From positions 1 to 5,534 of the forward strand of contig DGHE01000149.1 of assembly GCA_002392525.1 (NCBI GenBank): DNA of 5,534 bases, read 5' to 3'. Source of the stretch: Bacteroidales bacterium UBA3856. GTDB taxonomy: Bacteria > Bacteroidota > Bacteroidia > Bacteroidales > UBA932. A program made the translations under genes and the position numbers. Position 1 is the stretch's first letter. Each line of letters begins with the position of its first letter. A model generated the notes under the pieces. The model worked only from the letters and a program-made list of their open reading frames with translations. It made no database searches and was not told where the DNA came from. This document shows positions 1-5,534 of this stretch, one piece after another.

Positions 1-322
1 TGCCGATGCGGATCTTGCGGGCGGGGTCTACGATGACATCCCACAGGCGCTGCTCGCGGTTGAGCTCGCGCAGGAGCAGGACCATGATATCGGCCCCGGT
101 CTTTTCCTTCTTGCCGTAAAGGCGGGCGGGGAACACCTTGGTGTCGTTCAGGACAAAGATGTCTCCTTTGCCGAAATAGTCGATGATATCTTTGAAAAGG
201 CGGTGTTCGATTTCACCGGTATCCTTGTGCAGGACCATCAGACGGGCCTCGTCTCTCCAACGGGTAGGCTCCTTGGCGATGCGGTCTGCGGGGAGGTCAA
301 AGTTGAACTGGGATAATTTCAT
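1..322 (-). CDS. queA: QueA, S-adenosylmethionine:tRNA ribosyltransferase-isomerase (N-terminal part, truncated by window edge)
   Basis: The reverse strand encodes 107 complete codons from an ATG at 322-320, and the gene runs off the left edge. QueA acts in the cytoplasm. It transfers the ribosyl part of SAM to the preQ1 base in the tRNA anticodon loop and isomerises it to epoxyqueuosine, the second-to-last step of queuosine synthesis. The family is recognised from collinear motifs: the opening [20 protein letters not shown] near residues 23-31, [14 protein letters not shown] at 57-70 followed by KEKTGA, and [14 protein letters not shown] at 94-107. Family members are usually about 340-350 residues, so roughly a third is present. 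The start matches the usual QueA N-terminus. It is divergent from the esterase gene at 445 and functionally unrelated to the enzymes in the rest of the window. No frameshift is seen in the visible part. Confidence 0.96.
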   Translation of the reverse strand, partial: MKLSQFNFDLPADRIAKEPTRWRDEARLMVLHKDTGEIEHRLFKDIIDYFGKGDIFVLNDTKVFPARLYGKKEKTGADIMVLLLRELNREQRLWDVIVDPARKIRIG

Positions 323-444
323 TATTCGTGTATAATTCGATACTATTATAATACGGCATATATATTAAAAAAGTTTCACAGGTGCTGGCTTTTTGTTTAA
401 AATACAGATTATTACTATCTTTGAGAAGATAAAACACACGCTGA
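323..444. other. Divergent AT-rich intergenic region between queA and the esterase gene
   Basis: These 122 bases are much more AT-rich than the flanking genes and must hold the promoters of both divergent genes. A convincing promoter is visible only for the rightward gene. For queA the leader (reverse strand of 323-360) has a TATAAT-like string inside a perfect 10-bp palindrome, TATTATAATA at 344-353, but no match to the Bacteroidota TAnnTTTG element. No small open reading frame in this gap looks like a gene. Confidence 0.7.
392..423 (+). promoter_or_regulatory. Bacteroidota-type promoter of the esterase gene (-33 TTTG, -7 TATCTTTG)
   Basis: TTTG at 392-395 is followed by a 20-bp AT-rich spacer and TATCTTTG at 416-423. 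The second element fits the Bacteroidota primary-sigma consensus TAnnTTTG exactly, and the spacing agrees with the known -33/-7 arrangement. Transcription should begin about 5-8 bases after 423. That leaves a leader of only about 15 bases before the ATG at 445, with no Shine-Dalgarno sequence, as is common in this phylum. The position of the transcription start is inferred. Confidence 0.75.
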
Positions 445-501
445 ATGAAACGCTTTTTCCTTGCAGTCACCGTAGCGGCGCTCGCCCTGGAGGCCGCTGC
501 G
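445..501 (+). other. Sec signal peptide of the esterase (residues 1-19)
   Basis: Lys2-Arg3 form the basic end, followed by a hydrophobic core of Phe, Leu, Ala and Val and a small-residue Ala17-Ala18-Ala19 cleavage motif before Gln20. There is no lipobox Cys, so signal peptidase I processing and release into the periplasm or outside the cell are expected. Confidence 0.85.
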
Positions 502-2106
502 CAGCCCTCCCGGGAACCTGTTCCCAATGTTGTTGCCACCGCCCGTCCGGCCGTCACCATCCAGTACGGCGGCCCCACCCGCGCAGAAGGACGCTCCTAC
601 AACTTTACGCCCACGTTTTTCATCTTTCCCGGTGAAAAACTGGACTCCACCGGTGCGGCCCATCTGCTGAAGGAACTGGATATCCAGCCACTGCTGGATG
701 CGAACTACGGAACGGCGCTGGTTGTCAATCCCACCGGCACCCGGTATGATCCCGAACTCGATTTCAAGGTCTTCGAAACACTCTTCAACCAGCATCGCGG
801 CCCCGGAAACCTTAAAGTGGTGGGCTTTGGCGCCGGTGCCACGTTCGTGAACCAGGTCATCGCGCCCCTGGCGGGGGACCAGATTGCCGATATCCTGACG
901 GTAGACGGCAAGCCCGGCAGGGAAGCGAAGGCCGTTCCCGCCTACGTGGCCGGAAAGAACGCCGCCAGGGCAGCCAAACCCTATCAGGCAGCGATAAAGG
1001 TCGATGACCCCCTTCTCAAGGTAGTCGTAGGCGGGAACGCAAACGCTTCCCTCGGAGAGATTTTCGCCGATGCCTGGACGCGAGTCCTGGGCCGCAATTA
1101 CCGATATAATAACTACAACCATACCCACTACGAGGGCGCCCGGCTGGGAGAATACGGCTCTTATGAGCTGGAACCCTATCTGGACTGTTCTCTACTGGGC
1201 ATAAGGCGCATTATTGTGGAGCAGCCCGCCGGCTACTCCCGTGGTCCCAGGGCCGAAAAACCGCAGTTGCTCTGGTACGAGTACTGGCCGGAGGAACTGC
1301 TTTCGCCTGACACTCCGGCGCACTCCGTTCCCGTTATGGTCCTCCTGCACGGCAACCAGAACGACCCCCGTACCCAGGCCGAAACCTCCGGCTTCATCCA
1401 GGTGGCGGCCCAGGACCGTTTCTTCGTGGTGGAAATGGAATGGCAGGGAACGCCCAACTATCAGGCCATGGGCCATGACGGCATAGAGACCGTCCTGTTC
1501 CAGCTCTTTGAAAAGTATCCGCAGCTGGATCCCTCCCGTGTGTATGCCGAGGGTCTCAGTGCCGGCTCCATCACCGCCACGGCACTGGGTATCAAGAAGT
1601 CACACCTGTTTACAGCCGTTGGCGGCCACTCCGGAGGCATCTTCGGCGGCTCCTTCATGGGCTACAGCACCCTGGACGCCCTCTGGGCCGAGGCTACCCA
1701 GAAGCGCGGCGCCGTGGAGGTGCCCTACTGCTCGGTCTTCGGCACCAAAGACAACGTGGTTCCGTATATGACACCCGACAACTGGAAGGGCAACAACTAC
1801 CTCAATGCCTGGAATGCCTACGAGCAGATGAACGGTATGGAAGTGGTGAGCGAGATGGATTTCTCCGTGGACCCGGTCTTCGGCCAGGTACTGAAAGACC
1901 GTGAAAGCATCAAGACCAATAAAGGCATCACCGTAGAAACCGGTGTGCTCTATAAAGGTGAGGTGCCCCTGATCAAGCTGGTAGCCGTGATGGATTACGG
2001 CCACTGGAACTTCCAGCCCACGGCCCGCATCATGTGGGATTTCTTCCGGCAGTTTCGCCGAGACCCCGAAACCCGTCAGCTCATCTGGGAAGGCTGTGAT
2101 TTGTAA
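445..2106 (+). CDS. Secreted alpha/beta-hydrolase esterase (PHB depolymerase/feruloyl esterase-like) with a degenerate N-terminal hydrolase-like module
   Basis: This 553-residue protein is predicted to be exported: residues 1-19 form a signal peptide ending Ala-Ala-Ala before Gln20. The C-terminal module (about 262-553) is a serine hydrolase. It has an oxyanion-type HGN at 302-304, the nucleophile elbow GLSAG at 370-374 (Ser372), a likely acid Asp436 in FGTKD, and a likely base His520 in DYGHW. This pattern fits the PHB-depolymerase/LpqC/CE1 group, so an esterase acting on feruloyl, acetyl or similar esters of plant polysaccharides is plausible, but the substrate cannot be read from sequence. 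The N-terminal module (about 36-255) seems to repeat the same order of strands, but has GFGAG at 127-131 in place of the elbow, so Gly replaces Ser, and Asn172 where Asp would lie. The start is firm: a TGA stop at 442-444 directly precedes the ATG. The nearby GH3 genes support a role in glycan breakdown. Alternative: a peptidase-like hydrolase. Confidence 0.85.
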   Translation: MKRFFLAVTVAALALEAAAQPSREPVPNVVATARPAVTIQYGGPTRAEGRSYNFTPTFFIFPGEKLDSTGAAHLLKELDIQPLLDANYGTALVVNPTGTRYDPELDFKVFETLFNQHRGPGNLKVVGFGAGATFVNQVIAPLAGDQIADILTVDGKPGREAKAVPAYVAGKNAARAAKPYQAAIKVDDPLLKVVVGGNANASLGEIFADAWTRVLGRNYRYNNYNHTHYEGARLGEYGSYELEPYLDCSLLGIRRIIVEQPAGYSRGPRAEKPQLLWYEYWPEELLSPDTPAHSVPVMVLLHGNQNDPRTQAETSGFIQVAAQDRFFVVEMEWQGTPNYQAMGHDGIETVLFQLFEKYPQLDPSRVYAEGLSAGSITATALGIKKSHLFTAVGGHSGGIFGGSFMGYSTLDALWAEATQKRGAVEVPYCSVFGTKDNVVPYMTPDNWKGNNYLNAWNAYEQMNGMEVVSEMDFSVDPVFGQVLKDRESIKTNKGITVETGVLYKGEVPLIKLVAVMDYGHWNFQPTARIMWDFFRQFRRDPETRQLIWEGCDL

Positions 2107-2126
2107 GTGGCTAAAATTCAGTTGTT

Positions 2127-2170
2127 TATAAAACTTCTCCCCGGTCGAATCGCCGGGGAGAATTTTTATA
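2127..2170. terminator. Bidirectional intrinsic terminator between convergent genes
   Basis: A perfect 10-bp GC-rich inverted repeat, TTCTCCCCGG at 2135-2144 and CCGGGGAGAA at 2153-2162, encloses an 8-base loop. On the plus strand it is followed by a T run at 2163-2167. On the minus strand the stem is followed, after one G, by a shorter T run (the complement of 2130-2133). Beyond a single mismatch (2134 against 2163) the outer TATAAAA/TTTTATA arms also pair, so the whole 44 bases form a near-perfect palindrome. It lies 20 bases after the esterase stop and 35 bases after the minus-strand GH3 stop, so it can end transcription of both convergent genes. Confidence 0.92.
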
Positions 2171-2205
2171 AAGTGTTGACTAAAAGTCGATTATAAATCA
2201 CGCTC

Positions 2206-4503
2206 TTACTGCATGAGCAGCACGCGGTGAACCGGAACGGAGGAGGCGGCGGCATCGGCCCTGGCCTCGCAGCGGATATCGCGGGAAGAGGCGCCGAAGA
2301 GGAAGGTGTAGGTGCCGGCATCCACTACCCAGGCGCTGGCAGCCTCGTCGAAGGAAGCGAGCTCGGAGGTGGGGAAGGAGAGGGTGACCTGGGCCGACTC
2401 GCCGGGAGCGAGCTTAGCTGTCTTGGCGTAGGCCTTGAGTTCCTTTACGGGCTTGTCCAGGGAACCGGCCGGGGCGCTGACATACAGTTCCACTACCTCC
2501 TTGCCGGCGACGGAACCGGTGTTCTTCACGCACACGGATGCGGTGACGGTTTTTCCGTCATTCACCACCGTGGGCTCGCTGTACTCGAAGCTGGTGTAGC
2601 TGAGGCCGTAGCCGAAAGGATAGGACACGGGCAGGTTCTCTTTGTCAAACCAGCGGTAGCCTACATAGATGCCTTCCTCGTAGCGGGTTACGTCCACATC
2701 CTTGAGGCCCACATCCTCGCGGCGGTTCATGAAGTACACTTCGTTCGCTGCGTCGATGGGGAAGTTGCGGGAAGAGGCTGCATCCATCAGGTTCACGGGG
2801 AAGGTCATGGGCAGCTTGCCGGAGGGACTCTCCACACCGGTAAGGATGTCGGTTACGGAGTTGCCGCCTTCCTGACCGGCCTGCCAGGCCAGCAGCACGG
2901 CGTCGGGGATACTCTTCCAGGAAGCGGTCTCGATGACACCGCCAATGTTCAGGACCACAACCACCTTCTTGCCCTGAGCGTGGAAAGCGGCGGTTACCTT
3001 GTTCAGGAGTTCTCTCTCGCGGGCCGACAGCTCGAAGTCTGCGCTGGTACGGTCAAAGAACTCACCGCTGTTGCGGCCGAAGGTGATGATGGCGATATCG
3101 TTTCCCTTGGCCGATGCAGCCAGTTCCGAAGCGGAAGGCACCAGCTCGGTGGGACGAGGCATGGGATAGAAGGCCGACAGCTGGTCCGTGAGGGTAGCCT
3201 TGAAAGCGGCCTCTTCCTGGGCGATATGCTTCAGATAGACGTCCTTCTTGCTCTCGTCCACCTCAAAACCGGCGTTCTTGAGGCCGTCCAGTAAGGAAAC
3301 GGTGTAGGCGCGGTTCACGTTGCCGGACCCGGTGCCGCCGGCGATGAAGTCATAGGAGGTGCAGCCGAATACGGCCACTTTCTTTACGTCCTTCAGCGGC
3401 AGCACACCGTTGTTTTCCAGAAGGACCATGCCTTCCAGGGCGCTCTGGCGGGTAACAGCAGCGTGGGCCTTGAGGTCCGGCTTGTTGGAGTAGGCATAGC
3501 CCTTCACCTTGGGGCTGCGCTTGACAAGCTCCAGGCAGCGGGTGACGCATACGTCCAGTTCTGCCTCCGAGAGGGAACCGTCCTTGATGGCATTCATGAT
3601 CTGCTCGTACTGCAGGGGAGTGCCGGGCTGCAGCATGTCGTTTCCGGCAGCCATCTGGGCGGCGCCGTTGTCACCGCCGAACCAGTCGGTCATCACGAGG
3701 CCCTTGAAGCCCCATTCGTCACGAAGGACGGTGGTGATGAGGTCCCTGCTCTGGGAAGTGTAAGTACCGTTAATCTTATTATAGGAGCTCATGACGGTCC
3801 AGGGATCGGCCTCCTTCACGGCAATCTCGAAGCCTTTGAGGTAAATCTCGCGCTGGGCGCGGGGGCTGATGATGGCGTTGTTGGCCGTGCGGTTGGTTTC
3901 CTGGTTGTTGTAGGCGAAGTGCTTGATGGAGGTGCCTACGTCGTTTTTCTGGACACCGCGCACGTAGGCGGCGGCGGTCTTTCCGGCTACCACGGGGTCT
4001 TCGGAGTAGTATTCGAAGTTGCGGCCGTTGAGCGGGTGACGGTGAATGTTGAGGGCGGGTGCGAGGTACACATCGGCCCCGTACTCATGGACTTCCTCAC
4101 CCATGGCGGTGCCCACGCTCTCTACCAGTTCCTGGTTCCAGGTGCTGGACAGAAGGGTGCCGATGGGGAAGTGCGTGCAGTAGTAGGTGTTGTCATCTCC
4201 CGGACGCGTGGGGTTGATGCGGAGGCCGGCGGGACCATCGGCCAGCACGATGCTGGGAATGCCCAGGCGGGGGATGGGGTAGGTGGTGCCGGCGGCGCCG
4301 GGAACGATATCCTGAGTAGCGCCTACGACGGCGCTGTTGCCGTCACTTCCGGCCATGCCCATGCCGATGACCATGTGCACTTTTTCTTCCAGAGTCATGG
4401 CTTTGAGAACCTTCTTCACGGAAGATGTGGCCAGCTGGGGTTCTCCGCTCTCGCAGCCGGCAAGCGCCATCACTGCGGCGGAAAGGAGGATGAGTTTTTT
4501 CAT
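2206..4503 (-). CDS. Glycoside hydrolase family 3 lipoprotein, probable beta-glucosidase
   Basis: This complete 765-residue exo-acting glycosidase is predicted to be membrane-anchored. The lipobox LAGC at residues 14-17 (Cys17) marks a lipoprotein. The GH3 N-terminal domain spans about 36-327, with substrate-binding Asp89 (ADGPAG), Arg161 (GRNFEYYSEDP), Lys194-His195 and the nucleophile Asp273 in MTDWFGG. The GH3 C-terminal domain starts near 357 and holds the likely acid/base Glu481 in GRNSGEFFDR. A fibronectin III-like domain follows at about 668-737. Order and length match full-length bacterial beta-glucosidases of the BglX/BglB kind, which release terminal beta-linked glucose from oligosaccharides by a retaining mechanism. 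Beta-xylosidase activity is the main alternative. The ATG at 4503 is chosen over an upstream one at 4620 because it begins a proper lipoprotein signal and because a promoter element (4538-4545) lies between the two. It is convergent with the esterase and divergent from a second GH3 gene. Confidence 0.95.
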   Translation of the reverse strand: MKKLILLSAAVMALAGCESGEPQLATSSVKKVLKAMTLEEKVHMVIGMGMAGSDGNSAVVGATQDIVPGAAGTTYPIPRLGIPSIVLADGPAGLRINPTRPGDDNTYYCTHFPIGTLLSSTWNQELVESVGTAMGEEVHEYGADVYLAPALNIHRHPLNGRNFEYYSEDPVVAGKTAAAYVRGVQKNDVGTSIKHFAYNNQETNRTANNAIISPRAQREIYLKGFEIAVKEADPWTVMSSYNKINGTYTSQSRDLITTVLRDEWGFKGLVMTDWFGGDNGAAQMAAGNDMLQPGTPLQYEQIMNAIKDGSLSEAELDVCVTRCLELVKRSPKVKGYAYSNKPDLKAHAAVTRQSALEGMVLLENNGVLPLKDVKKVAVFGCTSYDFIAGGTGSGNVNRAYTVSLLDGLKNAGFEVDESKKDVYLKHIAQEEAAFKATLTDQLSAFYPMPRPTELVPSASELAASAKGNDIAIITFGRNSGEFFDRTSADFELSARERELLNKVTAAFHAQGKKVVVVLNIGGVIETASWKSIPDAVLLAWQAGQEGGNSVTDILTGVESPSGKLPMTFPVNLMDAASSRNFPIDAANEVYFMNRREDVGLKDVDVTRYEEGIYVGYRWFDKENLPVSYPFGYGLSYTSFEYSEPTVVNDGKTVTASVCVKNTGSVAGKEVVELYVSAPAGSLDKPVKELKAYAKTAKLAPGESAQVTLSFPTSELASFDEAASAWVVDAGTYTFLFGASSRDIRCEARADAAASSVPVHRVLLMQ
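3661..3720 (-). repeat. Nearly identical 60-bp block shared by the two GH3 genes, copy 1
   Basis: The reverse complement of this block matches 5430-5489 at 57 of 60 bases, with one uninterrupted 35-bp run. It encodes the stretch around the nucleophile Asp273. Because the genes face opposite ways, the two copies are inverted repeats about 1.7 kb apart. Confidence 0.9.
4453..4503 (-). other. Lipoprotein signal peptide and lipobox of the GH3 enzyme (residues 1-17)
   Basis: Met-Lys-Lys, a hydrophobic core, and L14-A15-G16-C17 form a classic signal peptidase II site. The residues after Cys17 are Glu-Ser-Gly-Glu. Acidic residues close to the lipidated Cys are a feature of Bacteroidota surface-export signals, but this short stretch is not a clear match. 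The protein could therefore face the periplasm or the cell surface. Confidence 0.9.
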
Positions 4504-4537
4504 GATATCAGAGTTATACGTTTTTGTGTCGTGGACG

Positions 4538-4563
4538 CAAAGATAGTCGAAAATGATTTCAAA
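4538..4563 (-). promoter_or_regulatory. Promoter of the minus-strand GH3 lipoprotein gene (-7 TATCTTTG)
   Basis: Read on the minus strand, TATCTTTG occupies 4545-4538 and matches TAnnTTTG exactly. A TTTG lies upstream at 4563-4560 with a 14-bp spacer, shorter than the usual 19-21 bp, so it may not be the true -33 element. The expected transcript starts near 4531, giving a leader of about 30 bases with no Shine-Dalgarno sequence. Confidence 0.65.
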
Positions 4564-4591
4564 AAAACCGAATTGTACACACAGGATAATT

Positions 4592-4617
4592 TTTGAACAC
4601 GGGATTATATATATTTG
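4592..4617 (+). promoter_or_regulatory. Promoter of the plus-strand GH3 gene (-7 TATATTTG)
   Basis: TATATTTG at 4610-4617 matches TAnnTTTG. A TTTG at 4592-4595 lies 14 bp upstream, the same non-standard spacing as in the opposite promoter. The start of transcription should fall near 4623-4625, leaving an A-rich leader of about 30 bases before the ATG at 4656. Confidence 0.65.
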
Positions 4618-4655
4618 CAATCCGAATGACGATCAACCATCAATAACACACAGAT

Positions 4656-4712
4656 ATGAAAAAAATCCTTTTGACTTTGGCAGCGCTGTCTATGGCCTTT
4701 GCGGCCGTCGCC
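4656..4712 (+). other. Sec signal peptide of the second GH3 enzyme (residues 1-19)
   Basis: Met-Lys-Lys, a Leu/Ala-rich core and Ala17-Val18-Ala19 before Gln20 indicate signal peptidase I cleavage. No Cys follows the core, which separates this enzyme from its lipoprotein paralogue. Confidence 0.88.
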
Positions 4713-5534
4713 CAGCCTCAGCTGCGTGAAGACAACATCGAAGATGTCTTGAAGGCAATGACCCTCCAGGAGAAGGCGACCCTTCTCGTGGGCGGCGCCC
4801 GAGCCGCCATGGTGAACGGCGTCACTTCCGGCGTATCGGCCAATGTGCCCGGCGCCGCCGGCAACACCCGTCCCATCGAGCGCCTGGGCATTCCCGTGAC
4901 GGTGCTGGCCGATGGCCCTGCCGGCCTTCGCATCCAGCCCACCCGCCCCGGCGACGCCAACACCTATTACTGCACCGGTTTCCCGGTGGGAACCCTCCTG
5001 GCCAGCTCCTGGGATCTCTCCCTGGTGGAGGAAGTGACTAAGGCCATGGGTAACGAGGTGCTGGAGTACGGCGTAGATGTCCTGCTGGCTCCCGGCATGA
5101 ACATCCACCGCAACCCGCTTTGCGGCCGTAACTTCGAATACTTCTCCGAAGACCCCCTCCTCTCCGGTAAAATGGCTGCCGCTTATGTAAGAGGTATCCA
5201 GAGCAATGGCGTGGGTACGTCCATCAAGCACTACGCCGCCAACAACCAGGAGACCAACCGCAACGAGGACGACGCCATCATTTCGCAGCGCGCCCTGCGT
5301 GAGATCTACCTCAAGAACTTCGAGATTGCCGTGAAGGAATCCCAGCCCTGGACCGTCATGAGTTCCTACAACAAGATTAACGGAACCTACACATCCCAAA
5401 GCAGGGACCTCCTGACGACCATTCTCCGTGATGAATGGGGCTTCAAGGGCCTTGTGATGACCGACTGGTTCGGCGGTGACAACGGCGCAGAGCAGATTGC
5501 CGCCGGCAACGACATGCTCCAGCCCGGCACCGAC
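4656..5534 (+). CDS. Second GH3 glycosidase, probable secreted beta-glucosidase (N-terminal 293 codons, truncated by window edge)
   Basis: This is a close paralogue of the GH3 lipoprotein at 2206-4503: by hand alignment about 172 of 217 residues match from the RLGIP motif onward. The visible part covers a signal peptide and most of the GH3 N-terminal domain. It contains Asp86 (ADGPAG), Arg158 ([11 protein letters not shown]), Lys191-His192 and the nucleophile Asp270 in MTDWFGG. The acid/base Glu and any fibronectin III-like domain would lie beyond the right edge. Unlike its paralogue it has an ordinary signal peptide ending Ala-Val-Ala before Gln20 and no lipobox, so it should be soluble in the periplasm or secreted. 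The start is supported by an in-frame TAA at 4644-4646 and by the signal peptide. Beta-glucosidase is the likeliest activity, with beta-xylosidase as the alternative. About 40% of a typical GH3 of this type is present. Confidence 0.95.
   Translation, partial: MKKILLTLAALSMAFAAVAQPQLREDNIEDVLKAMTLQEKATLLVGGARAAMVNGVTSGVSANVPGAAGNTRPIERLGIPVTVLADGPAGLRIQPTRPGDANTYYCTGFPVGTLLASSWDLSLVEEVTKAMGNEVLEYGVDVLLAPGMNIHRNPLCGRNFEYFSEDPLLSGKMAAAYVRGIQSNGVGTSIKHYAANNQETNRNEDDAIISQRALREIYLKNFEIAVKESQPWTVMSSYNKINGTYTSQSRDLLTTILRDEWGFKGLVMTDWFGGDNGAEQIAAGNDMLQPGTD
5430..5489 (+). repeat. Nearly identical 60-bp block shared by the two GH3 genes, copy 2
   Basis: This is the partner of 3661-3720 in inverted orientation. 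It encodes the stretch around nucleophile Asp270. The three differences lie at third codon positions and are all C/T or C/A changes. Confidence 0.9.

Larger units (their letters stand above)
4504..4655. other. Divergent promoter region between two GH3 paralogues
   Basis: This 152-base AT-rich region serves two genes transcribed outward. It holds a TAnnTTTG element for each direction, 64 bases apart. Between them lies an inverted repeat, TTCAAAAA at 4558-4565 and TTTTTGAA at 4590-4597. The two promoter elements and the inverted repeat share the same centre, at 4577.5, with the palindrome TGTACA (4574-4579) one base off it. A regulator could bind here, but no known operator is recognised. Confidence 0.65.

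Noticed and set aside
345..352. TATAAT-like sequence as a classical -10 promoter for queA
   Set aside because: Bacteroidota primary sigma factors use TAnnTTTG rather than TATAAT, no partner -35 is visible, and the string is part of a general AT-rich tract.
415..1128. 237-codon minus-strand open frame opposite the esterase
   Set aside because: It has no recognisable domain, runs across the esterase promoter, and lies opposite a gene with clear signal peptide and catalytic motifs.
2178..2188. GACT-AAA-AGTC mini-hairpin near the end of the GH3 gene
   Set aside because: A 4-bp stem with a 3-base loop is too weak to be a terminator, and the strong hairpin next to it already explains termination.
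2227..4596. Two long plus-strand open frames (2227-3294 and 3463-4596) opposite the GH3 lipoprotein gene
   Set aside because: They are antisense to a well-supported gene, their proteins are low-complexity Gly/Val/His-rich, they show no family motifs, and they arise from the biased codon use of the true gene.
4504..4620. 39-codon N-terminal extension of the GH3 lipoprotein from an upstream ATG at 4620
   Set aside because: The extension would place the lipoprotein signal internally, its sequence resembles no export signal, and the promoter element at 4538-4545 lies inside it.
4605..5399. 264-codon minus-strand open frame opposite the second GH3 gene
   Set aside because: It is an antisense shadow. 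Its resemblance to the plus-strand shadow of the first GH3 gene (for example [12 protein letters not shown] against VNLIIGAHDGPG) only reflects the homology of the two real genes.

Overview
The window comes from a Bacteroidales-type member of the Bacteroidota with an unusually GC-rich coding complement. Three things support this. The partial QueA protein has the Bacteroidota form of its conserved motifs. Three genes have an upstream match to the Bacteroidota -7 promoter element TAnnTTTG and no Shine-Dalgarno sequence. The secreted enzymes carry signal peptides ending in Ala-X-Ala before Gln, or a lipobox. The GC-rich coding DNA would fit relatives of Alistipes or uncultured gut and rumen Bacteroidales, but genus cannot be settled from this sequence.

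Layout. (1) Positions 1-322, minus strand: the N-terminal third of queA (tRNA queuosine modification), cut by the window edge. (2) 323-444: an AT-rich divergent intergenic region with a good Bacteroidota promoter for the next gene. (3) 445-2106, plus: a secreted 553-residue serine esterase of the alpha/beta-hydrolase fold (PHB-depolymerase/feruloyl-esterase-like). Its C-terminal half has a complete catalytic triad, and its N-terminal half looks like a degenerate second copy of the same fold. (4) 2107-2205: a convergent intergenic region with a strong bidirectional terminator. (5) 2206-4503, minus: a complete 765-residue lipoprotein of glycoside hydrolase family 3 (GH3), probably a beta-glucosidase. 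(6) 4504-4655: a divergent promoter region whose two core promoters are arranged as mirror images. (7) 4656-5534, plus: the first 293 codons of a second GH3 enzyme, a close paralogue of the first but with an ordinary secretion signal, cut by the window edge.

How the genes may work together. The esterase and the two GH3 enzymes are all predicted to be exported. Together they make sense as late steps in plant or dietary glycan breakdown: removal of ester-linked groups, and exo-cleavage of beta-linked sugars from oligosaccharides. No SusC/SusD pair, sugar transporter or regulator is visible, so calling this a polysaccharide utilization locus would go beyond the evidence. queA is an unrelated housekeeping neighbour.

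The most notable signals are the paired GH3 genes with a symmetric shared promoter region and a nearly identical 60-bp block around the catalytic nucleophile, and the apparently dead hydrolase domain fused to the esterase. I see no CRISPR array, insertion sequence, RNA gene, prophage or defence system here.
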